From: Hydractinia symbiolongicarpus
Taxonomy: Eukaryota > Cnidaria > Hydrozoa > Anthoathecata > Hydractiniidae
Assembly (NCBI RefSeq): GCF_029227915.1
Contig: NC_079886.1
Coordinates: 10,129,501 to 10,189,500 of the forward strand
Direction of reading: 5' to 3'
Length of the DNA stretch: 60,000 nt
Shown: positions 47,595 to 57,793 of the stretch, piece by piece
Layout of the letters: the number at the start of each line of letters is the position of its first letter
How positions within the stretch are numbered: position 1 is the stretch's first letter
Position numbers and translations under genes: made by a program
Notes under the pieces: generated by a model
What the model was told of the DNA's origin: nothing
What the model saw: the letters and a program-made list of their open reading frames with translations, nothing else
Databases searched by the model: none

Positions 47595-47751
47595 TCTCTA
47601 TAATAATAGCCGTCGTCTGTCTGTCTCTGCGCGGACCCCCCGCTGAGTTAGAAAATGATGTTGCGGAAACACGAATATCAAATGCGATATGTTTTTATCC
47701 ACTTTGCTGCGACAGGTAAATATAAAGGACGGGCGACTAATCAACGACTAG
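47595..47751 (+). mobile_element. non-autonomous Helitron-like element H2, abutting H1
   Basis: Starts TCTCTATAATAATAGCCGTC at the base after H1's CTAG and ends ATCAACGACTAG before T. It is the same family, but the 3' hairpin is largely lost. Confidence 0.7.
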
Positions 47752-48614
47752 TCAATTTATATTATCAACTTGTGTCAAGTCATTAAAGTATGTTTCTGAA
47801 CTATAAAGGGAATGAAATAAATTGAATTTGTTCCGAAATCTTTTAGCCTGCAAGGACTTTTCATTCTACTTTAATCAAGAAGAGAAAAACTATTAGCTCT
47901 ATACTATATTTCAACTATTTGTAGAATATATATTTTTCCTTTTTAACAAGTAGTTAATTGCTTCTTAGAATAATACAAGACGTATAATATACGTAAAACT
48001 AGCACACCTCATACGTGACACTGTATTATACATATTCATTTGTGGAAATAAATTAAAATCAATCACAATGGGCGAAAAGTGAATGTCTCAAAATATCATT
48101 CCCTATGTAATATATTAAAAAGGATGACCACAAGCTTGATCATATTATTTTTGAAGTAATCATAAAAAAACTTCCTATATTAACAAAAAGCAATTCATAA
48201 AGAAGTAGCAATCTTCTTGTGAAACATTCTGTGATGCCACGGATGCTAATTGTTTTGACTTTCGTAGTGCATGAGCATATTTTTAGAAAGTAGCTTTTAG
48301 TCTGTGAAATACACAAACACTACTAGATTTCATCAAGACTCTACAACTATAAACTACAATCGTTCAATATATATTAACAATTGTTTGACAAAAAACGGAT
48401 TCTTCTATATTCGAAAGCATAACAGATTAATCCTTAGCGAAGACGGCGTGATACATATTTGCCGAAACTTTGTTCCGGTATACGTTAACAAGTTTTAATG
48501 TTGTGAAACAAAAAAAGGTTTCTTTCAACCAAGAGATAATCGGCATATACAAAAGTATTCAGGTCTTAATTCATCGAAACAAGACAAGTAGAGTTCGTAT
48601 ATGTGACAATACCT

Positions 48615-48850
48615 TAGACACATTTCATTTTCCGGCCAAAATTAAGCGAAACGAGAGAAACATGGAGCGCTTAATTGATAATGGCATAGACAAGTGCCGA
48701 CTTCGGTGATTTTTGGTCTAAAATTTCGTTTTATATTGTCAAAATTGAACGAAACAAGAGAAACATGGAGCGTTTAACTGATATTATCAGAGACAAGCGC
48801 CAAATTCGGTAACTTTTGTTCTGAAATTTTATATTTCGGCCAAAATTGAA
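48615..48850 (+). repeat. tandem pair, about 104-bp unit
   Basis: GAGAAACATGGAGCG recurs at about 48,655 and 48,759 within matching surroundings (GGCCAAAATTAAGCGAAACG / TGTCAAAATTGAACGAAACA). Upstream small frames (48,304-48,709) have no recognised domain. Confidence 0.7.
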
Positions 48851-48879
48851 TGTCAAAAAGTATTATCTAAAAGGTTATG

Positions 48880-49245
48880 AAAGGCCCAATTCACCAAAAC
48901 AACTGAACCTGTTATGTATAGATTGCTTCTAGAAACATGACCATTTTCCTGAATTTTTATCAATGGCCTAGCTCACCGAAACAAGTAATTCTATTATGTA
49001 CGGATTGCTTCTAGAAACAGGATCTTTTTCCTGAATGTTTATCAATGGCTCAATTTACCGAAATAACCGCATCTGTGATATATGGATTGCTTCTAGAAAT
49101 AGGAGTTTTTTCCTGAATGCTTAACAATGGCCCAATCCACCGAAACAACTGAATCTGAGATGTATGGATTGCTTCTAGAAACAGGAGCTTTTTTCTAAAT
49201 TTTTATCAAGGGTCTAATTTACGGAAACAACCGTATCTCTTACGT
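48880..49245 (+). repeat. tandem repeat with 82-bp period
   Basis: GATTGCTTCTAGAAA starts at 48,921, 49,003, 49,085 and 49,167, an exact 82-bp step. Units include TTTTTCCTGAATGTTTATCA and CCGAAACAACTGAATCTG with moderate divergence. It is immediately inside the right terminus of element 2. Confidence 0.9.
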
Positions 49246-50300
49246 AATACTGATCACTCGCCTTCACTACTGGTATTTGGAACATACATTGCTTGTGATG
49301 TATTCTGTTAGACTCAAACAAACTGATCATGTCTCGTTGGGTAAGCGCAGTAAAACACAAGATGTGAAATTGAGAATGAATATTTAGGCGTGTCTGCTAA
49401 ATTTGTTTCTTTGTCTCTGATATTATGATGACCACTGGCGAATCGGCCATCATGGCTTGTTTATCTACCAACTACAATTGATGTACTGATAAGAATCGTT
49501 TTGTGGGAAGATGTCCAGATAATTTTTCGTTTGTATATAGTGCGAGACCATCATGGCGATGGTAGTCACCGTTTTCCCCAGTTCAATTTAACTGAAAAGT
49601 TAGAATATTTTTTGAAACTATTTGTATGAAGCTTAACTGCTGTAAGCCCCTGCGCTTCTTAACAGGCTACTACACTCTACTACAAGCTACTACAGGCTAC
49701 TACACTCTGCTACAGAGAAATACGCTTTACTACAGAGAAATACATTCTACTACGCTCTACTACAGGCTACAACAGTCTACTACAAGCTACTACAGGCTAC
49801 TACACTCTACTACAGAGAAATACGCTCTACTACGCTCTACTACACGCTACTACACTCTACTACAGAGAAATACGCTTTACTACAGAGAAATACATTCTAC
49901 TACGCTCTACTACACGCTACTTCACTCTACTACAGAGAAATACGCTTTACTACAGAGAAATACGCTCTACTACAGAGAAATACGCTCTACTACGCTCTAC
50001 TACGCTCTACTACACGCTACTACACTCTACTACAGAGAAATACGCTTTACTACAGAGAAATACGCTCTACTACAGAGAAATACGCTCTACTACGCTCTAC
50101 TACGCTCTACTACACGCTACTACACTCTACTACAGAGAAATACGCTTTACTACAGAGAAATACATTCTACTACGCTCTACTACACGCTACTACACTCTAC
50201 TACAAGCTACTACAGGCTACTACAGATGCTACTACAGGCTACTACGCTCTACTACAAAGAAATACGTTCTACTACGGCCTGCTACAGAAAATAACGTACT
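49240..50300 (-). mobile_element. right inverted terminus of element 2 with expanded 10-bp array
   Basis: 49,240-49,560 is the reverse complement of 33,330-33,655 (TGTCTCGTTGGGTAAGCGCA, TTTGTATATAGTGCGAGACC). 49,660-50,300 is an array of 10-mers such as GCTCTACTAC mixed with AGAGAAATAC, the inverted and much longer version of the array at 33,213-33,330. A 222-codon frame (49,626-50,294) only translates this repeat. Confidence 0.85.
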
Positions 50301-50631
50301 GCTACACATCGCTACGAAAAATTACGCTTTGCTACATTGTATTACAAGGAAAGAAAGGGCTTGCTACACTCGACAACAGACATTGATAAGTCTCACTACA
50401 ATGTGCTTTATGGAGAATAGCACATTATTATCTCTACAAGGCTTGGGAACGTACATAGGTCTAACGCATGTTGAATACTATATTTCCTTCTTTTCAGGAA
50501 GTAATACGTGGACGACTTACCATAAATTCACACTGTATCAATATCTATTATATGTAACTATATTGTGGCAATAATATGCTGCAATATTTTCGCAATATGC
50601 TGCAAGGCCAATATGTAAATTGTTTCTTTTT

Positions 50632-50767
50632 TCCCTGTTTAGATTTGGACAAGTTGAAGCCCAAGTTAACCATCGCGTCTTATGATGTCTACGTTGGTTT
50701 AGGGTTATATTTAATTTTAGCTATTAGCGCGCTAATGTTGTCCGTTCCGATCCGCTTTCGCTTTTAA
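50632..50767 (+). CDS. possible terminal exon with a membrane segment
   Basis: After a pyrimidine-rich acceptor (ttttccctgtttag) the frame reads LDKLKPKLTIASYDVYVGLG then LYLILAISALMLSVPIRFRF and stops. The middle is a good single transmembrane stretch. No upstream exon found; low support. Confidence 0.25.
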
Positions 50768-51529
50768 ATGGAAATTCACCTTGGAAATTAGCCAGTGTCA
50801 GAAGTGGACAAATTTTATGAGAAAGTTTAATTAAAGTTCTTATACTTCAAGTCAGTTTTGATTTTCTCCGCAATTTCTTGTATTTATTACTCATGGTCTC
50901 AAGATTTGGAAAAAGAAAGTTCGAAAAATTTAAAGAATGCGCGAAAGTGTTAGTGGAGTGGCCTTTTGTGCAGTTGGAAAATACGTTAGCAGATGTCTAC
51001 TCTAGGAATTTTACGATATATTTTATTGTACGAGATGGTTTTACGAAGTTTTAAAATCTTTTGTTTAAAATTAATTTCTTTTTTCAGTGTCCTTTATTAT
51101 TCAAGTTATTATGCTGTGTAAAGTTTCTACATTAGACATTGTGATAAAATGAACCGGACATCATCTTTCAAGATTTGCTTTCCCGCGCATTCTCAAACAG
51201 AAAGAATAAGGAAATGCTCATAACGTTTTTGAAGTGGAATCAAACCTTCTGACAAAAAATTAATTGTTGTGAGAATTTTTTTAGCCCTGACAAATATCTT
51301 TATTTTGGTAAGGGTGTGACATCTTTTTGTTCGATTATGTCCATGCGCATCGTATCTTTAGAGAAAATAATTGTAAATATTGTTTTCTTTTGTTATGTTA
51401 TTTATAAAAAGAAAGAAAACAGCAGATCATACAAGCTTTTTTACTTACATCAAGCCAACGCAACGGAAGCCAACGTAAAACGGCCACACCTTGGACTTCA
51501 GAAAAGCTCTGTTATTTTTCTCTTTCAAA

Positions 51530-51590
51530 GAGGGAGGGCTGAACCCCCAGCCCCCTAGTGGCGCCGCCCCTGAAACTAGCGAGCTGAGCG
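51530..51590 (-). mobile_element. possible transposon end
   Basis: On the minus strand, TTTCAGGGGCGGCGCCACTA then GGGGGCTGGGGG. A GC-rich CAGGGGCGGC start of this kind is seen at the ends of some hAT- or CACTA-type elements. The opposite end is not visible. Confidence 0.3.
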
Positions 51591-52789
51591 CAAGCAATAC
51601 CCATTTGACATTTAAGTATGCGTAAAAAATAGCCAACCCCATGTTCCATCTTTGGTCGAAGATTTTAAAGTAAAAAAGATCTGTCAGTTTAATATTGTTC
51701 ATTTTAGTCATCACCTCTAAAATGCATTTTAAACATCTTTGATTTCCTCAAGCAATTTCTAGAGAAGCGCGGGCAAGTTGATTGCGCGCTAAAAGCAAAA
51801 AGTGTTAATGAAAGAAAAGATATACCATAAAGGACACGGTTTTCTTTTTTCCTTAGTTTCTCCTGTTTCTTTTTTGCTGTGAGTAAAAAAGTTGGTAACT
51901 GGAAGACAAAAAAGTTTAGAAAAAATGTTTGTACCAAAAGTAATTAAGCTAACTTTCGAAATGTTTTTAGGGAAGCATTGAAATTGTATTGATGTAACTT
52001 GCCGGCTAAATTGAGTTAAAAGTTATCTTATGCATCAGTATATTCCATCAAAATTAGCCACACGTTTTCACAATTCGTTGAAAATAATGCTTAAAAGATT
52101 TTATCACTATGAAATATAGTCTCAGGGTAAACAAATAATAACTTGCTTTGAAATACAACTTTCAAGTCAAGTTTGCAAAAACATTAACAACAGATATCGC
52201 CCTCGCCTGTGTAACGAGGACTTGATCAAGTTCCTTTATTAGCTGCATTATGCTCTTGTTTAGCCGTCAAGTAAGCGCTAGCCGCTTTGCCACAGGCAAC
52301 AAACTCTGCCGACGAAGACAATGTACTGCTATAAATAACAGTTCACAACGTTCTTCATAATTTAAAGTGGAAAAAGAAAAAGAAAAACATTAAAAATATG
52401 GTTTGTTTTGTTTTAATATTACCTTTAAATTTAACGCAGGCAGACAGGGTGGTTTGGGGTTGTTTAAAATAATAACTCGGCAAACGATGTTTATCCGTTA
52501 AGTTACGATCGTTCAAAACTTTTTCTATTCATTAAATTTAGAAGTCGGTACGTTCCGAATTAAAATCAAGAATGACATACCTTATCAGAGAAATTACCAA
52601 AGGAACAAAATTAACGACTACGAAATTAACACGAAAGAAATTAAAACAAGGAAAACATATATTATTTCTTTTGAAATATTTTTTATAGTGTTTACATATT
52701 TTAAACATTAGTTCAAACCATTATTATTCCAAAGTTAAGTTTGGTTCTCACAATAGGGATAACTCAGTTCCGTTTTCTTTTTACAAAAT

Positions 52790-53131
52790 ATGATAAAAAC
52801 ACTAAGAATTTTAGGGGCGCTGGCACTTTTTAAAAGATTTCCATCATATTTGGACTTTTTAAAATGTGCTGCCAGCCCCCTTAAAACATTCAGCGTTTTT
52901 TATAATAATGATGATTCGTATGATGCCGTTCCAACCTTTGAGATGATTGGTCTGAGAGGTAAATCGGCAACGTCGTCTGTTTTAAGCTTGTGTACTTTGA
53001 CAGTACCATACAGTTTGCCAGGGGCTGAGTCAGTGGGATATAGGCTCGTGGTGGAGAGCGGTCATGCACCAGTGAAAAAGGACGATTCTACGATTCCTTT
53101 TAAAACCAAACAACTCGGCAATTATTACAAA
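52790..53131 (+). CDS. unrecognised open frame running into Helitron-like element
   Basis: It reads MIKTLRILGALALFKRFPSY and later YNNDDSYDAVPTFEMIGLRG, VVESGHAPVKKDDSTIPFKT. The composition looks protein-like up to about residue 114, where the Helitron-like element H4 begins and supplies the last residues and stop. It could be a gene fragment cut by insertion. No family recognised. Confidence 0.3.
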
Positions 53132-53249
53132 CTAGTCGTTAACCCGTGGAAGAATCCATGGGGTCGCCTGTCCTTTATATATCGCATTTCATGTTTTCGT
53201 AACAGGAAGCGTCTTTAATGGCAGACAGACAGACGACGGCTATTATTAA
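53132..53249 (-). mobile_element. non-autonomous Helitron-like element H4
   Basis: Minus-strand copy ending TTCCACGGGTTAACGACTAG before T. Its hairpin has a mismatch (CCATGGATTCTTCCACGG). Its 5' end (TTAATAATAGCCGTCG) abuts the 3' end of H3. Confidence 0.65.
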
Positions 53250-53380
53250 CTAGCCGTTAACCCGTGGAAAAATCCACGGGGTCGCCCGTCCCTTATATAT
53301 CGCATTTCGTGTTTCGTGTTTCTGTAACAGGACGCGGTTTTCGCGGACAGACAGACAAAATACGGCTATTATTAAAGAGA
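53250..53380 (-). mobile_element. non-autonomous Helitron-like element H3
   Basis: Minus-strand copy from TCTCTTTAATAATAGCCG (53,380) to GGCTAG (53,250), with a perfect CCCGTGG ... CCACGGG hairpin. It is head-to-tail with H4. Confidence 0.7.
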
Positions 53381-53740
53381 AGAGAAGAAGGACAGCAGAA
53401 GCATTCCTTCACTTCTTACAGAATTTAAATGCTTGTAACCGGATTTTTAACATGTCCACAACAGATTGTGCGTTTTTAACAGCTTTTGTAATTAAGATGC
53501 ATCGAACCCGTTGATGATAATTTCTGCTTCGTTGCTTAAATAGTGGTAAAGTTGAACGATTCAGGAAGCGTGGACTGGTTTTAAATCTAACAACTTTGAG
53601 GAAATCTTCACATCCGCAGGATCAATGCCTCGTTTCAACTGAATTGCCACTTGATTTGAAAACTTTTTATTGTACAAACTTTGTTTTAATAAGAAATAAC
53701 AAAAATCCAAAATAAACAAAATTTTCGTCGAACAAAATTT

Positions 53741-53830
53741 TTCGCGGACTAAAATGACGAAAACTTCAGGTGTCCGAAAAATTTTGTCGGACAAAACTTT
53801 TGTCCGACAAAGTTTTCGTCCAATTAGGTG
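53741..53830. repeat. cluster of short inverted repeats
   Basis: The words TTGTCGGACAAAA and TTTTGTCCGACAAAG alternate with GTCCGAAAAATTTT and TTTTCGTCC, so several overlapping hairpins are possible within 90 bp. Confidence 0.6.
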
Positions 53831-53854
53831 AAAACACAGAAAACAGCCCGTCCA

Positions 53855-54640
53855 GCTAAAAAAATCGCTCAGCAATTTTATTTTGCGGAATAAGTCTGGT
53901 GTAGCTACCTGCTTTTGGCATAAGAATTACTAATTAAGAATTTTGTTGTAGCTGGCTAAACTGTATCACACATGCTTTTAGGCTTAATACGCTTTTCAAA
54001 AAAACTACATTGCATCTTTGGTTTACAGAACACAGAATACACTCTGTAAAAAGGCTAGGTAACTGTTACCCGCCGTTGAACACCCGGATGAGTGATTAAT
54101 AAGAGCCGTCAACTGCGCAACATATTCAGGTAAAGCGCTTTAGTAAAGTTATGTAGTATGTAGTAAATCAAATGAAGTGCACACAACTTTATGGTGTGTC
54201 CAGTGTAATATGTTTTTTATCAAATAACTTTCCACAACTTAAGCTGAAATAAAAACACAGATTACAATTTGTTGTTACCCCGTCATAGCAAAAACTTTCT
54301 GGCAAACCTTTTTTATTTTTCGGATAATGTTCCCGGTGAGTGTTAGCTGACCATTTAGTACGGGTAAATAATGTGACACATCCATACAGATGTAATACCA
54401 ATTTACCATGTCACACATGAGTATAGGCGTAACACTATTTTTCAAAAGAACTTCATCGCAAATTCGGTTAAAAAAAGTCCAGGAAACCGCTGTTGTTATC
54501 ATGTTCAGTTAAAAAAATACTCAGCAATTTTATTTTGCACCATAAGTTTTCATAACAGTAATAAAAGTGGTATCTGCCTAACTTCATTTAGCATAAGAAT
54601 TAAGAATTGTGTTGCAGCCAAACTGCATTTGGCTACTTTC
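53855..54640. repeat. direct duplicate pair
   Basis: 53,860-53,975 and 54,500-54,640 share CTCAGCAATTTTATTTTGC, GGCATAAGAATTA-type and AAGAATT..GTTG.AGC stretches in the same order, with indels. An old duplication about 640 bp apart. Confidence 0.6.
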
Positions 54641-54949
54641 ACTTTTTGGTCAGAAGTAGCTAAGGAGCTAGCTAGGTAAACACAACTTTAACATAAAAAT
54701 AAATAATACTGGCTAGGATATAAAGCTGTTATACTAAACTGAATAGTAATAACTAAGGCTAGCTAGCTAGCTGATTGTAGAATGCTCCTTAAAAATCTTC
54801 GTTCCTAGCCAAAAATCAAGAAATTTTTGGGTTTGAGATTTGTACTTAGCTACAAAACGTGAGAATATATTTATCTTAACATGTAAAAATATGTAAAAAA
54901 ACAAAAATGAAAACCTTTTTGAAGACAAAAACAGATTAACCGTCAATGC

Positions 54950-55096
54950 CACAGCTTTTAAAATGGCCGTAGCTCAGATTGCTTTATCTTTCCTTCATTG
55001 GTAAAAATCTGATTCTGCGGGGTTTTCCCAAAATTTTCTGATAAAAGCCGCGCACAACCATTTTGAATATACAGAATACGGCTATTATTAAAGAGA
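54950..55096 (-). mobile_element. Helitron-like 5' end H5
   Basis: Minus strand from TCTCTTTAATAATAGCCGTA at about 55,096. Downstream sequence (ACGGCCATTTTAAAAGCTGT) is homologous to H6. No 3' hairpin identified. Confidence 0.5.
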
Positions 55097-55499
55097 AGAT
55101 GGACAACAGAAGTGATAACCATTAAAAGAAATAAACTAACACTAAATACACAAGAGAAATCAGTGTCATTAAGGCTTTTTAACTAACTATACATAGATTT
55201 CCATAGATTGTAATGGCAATATAATGTGTGTTACGAGTAAGTTATGTGTGTTTGAGAATGTATTTACAGTCTCTGTGGATAAAGAAGTAAAAAAATTGTT
55301 GGAAAAAAACTTCATAAAAGACTGCATGTAATGATTGCATGATCCTTCTCTAAAGTGACCCTGTTCATTTAGGTGCAGTGATGGGTTGTATGAAGAAAAA
55401 AGTGCCAGCTTGTATAAGAATCGTGTTTTCAGTGTAAATTTAGCTGATTACTTATACAAGACTAGTTGATAAAGCCCATGTGAAAATCCACTAAGGCAG

Positions 55500-55817
55500 A
55501 AGAACAATGGAAAAATAGGTTGCTTTAGATTTTTTGCCGACGTCAGCAGTGCATATACAAAAAGAAAATTGGTTAAAATTAGTCATTCGTTGTCTGTAAG
55601 GTGTGGAGGTTGAAACGTTGACCAAAATAATGTATGGTATCGTATGTTTTTGACAAACGCTTAGGGAGATATAAGGGCTTAAAAATTTTTCTGACGTCAG
55701 CAAAGTCCCTACCAAAAGTTCCAAAAAATTTCTTAATTCGTACAGCCGATGCATTCATCGTATAGATCTTGAAATGCAGATCAAGAAAATGTATAGGAAC
55801 ATGGACTTTTGACAAAC
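55500..55817 (+). repeat. older units of the 177-bp family
   Basis: Two diverged units marked by GACGTCAGCA (near 55,540 and 55,692), each followed by a GACAAACG...GGGAGATAT-type end, lead into the near-identical 177-bp pair. Spacing here is about 152-158 bp. Confidence 0.65.
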
Positions 55818-56171
55818 GGTTGCAGAGATATTGGGGTTTGAAGGTTTTGTGATGACGTCCTCAACCTTTCCATTCCGAAACGGATTCGGGGACCCAGGCT
55901 TGGGAAACTTACCCAAATTGGTCCCGGGTGGTCCCTAGTTACTTACGTGGTGAAAAATCACTGACGTCACCACCTCGTTTTCAAGTTATTTGGCGGTTGC
56001 AGAGATATTGGGGTTTGAAGGTTTTGTGATGACGTCCTCAACCTTTCCATTCCGAAACGGATTCGGGGACCCAGGCTTGGGAAACTTACCCAAATTGGTC
56101 CCGGGTGGTCCCTAGTTACTTACGTGGTAAAAAATCACTGACGTCACCACCTCGTTTTCAAGTTATTTGGC
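55818..56171 (+). repeat. 177-bp tandem duplication, near identical
   Basis: 55,818-55,994 and 55,995-56,171 both start GGTTGCAGAGATATTGGGGT and end TTTTCAAGTTATTTGGC. I see a single difference (GTGGTGAAAAAT versus GTGGTAAAAAAT). Units hold GACGTC/TGACGTCA words. Confidence 0.95.
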
Positions 56172-57225
56172 CTCAAAGCTTTAAGTGCACTGTAATGGCT
56201 TCATTTATTTAATATAGAATATTAACGTTGAAGTAGTCTTATTGACGTCGCGCCGTAACGTCAGAAAATTTAACATATTAGACATGCATTTTTCAGTTAC
56301 TTCAAAGAAAATTTCGGTAAGATCAAAGGAAAATGAACATATCCACTTTGCCTGTTATATATATATATATAATGTATATAAGATAAATGTTTATCATTCA
56401 TTTATTTTTTATGTTAAAAAATAATTATTTGAGGAAACTTATTTTTTTTAGGAAAATCTTTGTAAAACATTCACATAACTATTTAAGTAATTTTGTTTAG
56501 ATAAATGCTGTAATGCCAAAAGGAAAATACTGGGTTAGGCAGCCAATGGTAAGTTTTTATTAAATTTGATTTGAGATTTGAAATTTGATTTGAGGTTTAA
56601 TTTGAAAAAAAATATAAAAGTAATGTTGTGTAGTGGGTTGCACGTACTATTACTTTCAGTTAAAAAGTCCAAAAATCAACGTGATAGAATATAATTAATT
56701 GGATATAACAATTTAATTGCTATGTTGTGCTTTTTTTATGGTTTATAGAGAACAGACAAAAGATATTGCCGACAGAAACGATGGTGAAAGCATTAGAGAA
56801 CAAAGAATCTTTACAACAAGTGAAGGTTAGTCCGAACATATTAACTGTTTTCATGTTAGAGAAATGCTCGAATGTTCGTTGTTATCAATCTCAAGAAACC
56901 CTTTCGTATTAACGAATAAGATTTGTTCCATTTTTATTTATCTTATCTTTAGTGAAGAAACTCAAAGTCGCGATAACCTAGATTCACAGCAAGCATGACG
57001 AATTCATGGTGGTTCAGTTAAATTTAAAATATAAAATTATTGATAGATAGACAATTGTCAACCAGGCCTTAACTTTTGCAATCTTAAAGTTAAAGTCCAA
57101 TTGACAAGTAAAAATTAGGGCCTAAAAATATTTTTCCGTTCGACTTCCTTTTGAATATTTTTCATTTTGTGTCGTAGTGTAAAACGTTTGAAATATTTTT
57201 TTGCATATTGGGAAAAGCTGCCAAA
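56172..57225. other. no gene recognised
   Basis: An ATG followed by PKGKYWVRQPM and a donor-like GTAAGT lies at 56,514-56,549, and a coding-like patch at 56,748-56,826, but frames do not join cleanly. A TA microsatellite is at about 56,358-56,372. Confidence 0.45.
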
Positions 57226-57229
57226 AGGG

Positions 57230-57520
57230 AACAAATCCATAGTTCAGCTTGTTTTGATTAACCACAAAAAAAGCTTAGGGATGAATTTCCCGTATTTAAA
57301 AGCAATCCATACACATTGTTTCAGTAAATTCGGTCTTTGAAAAAAACACGTTTGGGGAGATAATTTACCCGCATTAAGAAGCAATCCATACAAGCAATCC
57401 ATGATATTCAGTTCTTTTAGTAAATTCGGTCTTTAGAAAAAACATTTACGGAGATAATTTACCGGTATTAAGAAGCAATCCATACATATAAAATTCAGTT
57501 GTTTTAGTAAATTCGATTTT
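57230..57520 (-). repeat. tandem repeat related to the 82-bp family, inverted
   Basis: AGCAATCCATAC recurs at 57,301, 57,380 and 57,474, with TTTAGTAAATTCGGTCTTT and GGAGATAATTTACC between. Read on the minus strand, ATGGATTGCTT ... CGAATTTACTGAAAC parallels the 82-bp unit at 48.9-49.2 kb. A TA run follows at about 57,526-57,543. Confidence 0.7.
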
Positions 57521-57793
57521 TGAAATATATATATATATATATATGAACACAAATTGTAGCTATAGGAATAACCAACAAGATAGATGACTACATCAAGAAT
57601 TAAGTAAAAAGATTTTATTATTTAAAATTTTCGTCAGTTCATCGACTGACTTCTTCAGTATCGCTTACAATACAGTATTAACAATTAAAATATCTTATAT
57701 AGTGATAAAAATAAATTATATACAATTAAATACACAAGGGTTTAAAACTGGTTTCCATCACCATCATCCTACTATCAACTTAACACACGGTTT

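Noticed and set aside
49626-50294. 222-codon plus-strand frame rich in YYTLL and REIRS repeats
   Set aside because: It translates the 10-bp array at the right end of element 2; composition is purely repeat-derived.
56514-56830. A two-exon gene starting MPKGKYWVRQPM
   Set aside because: The donor is good, but the next coding-like patch does not join in any frame without early stops; not enough support.
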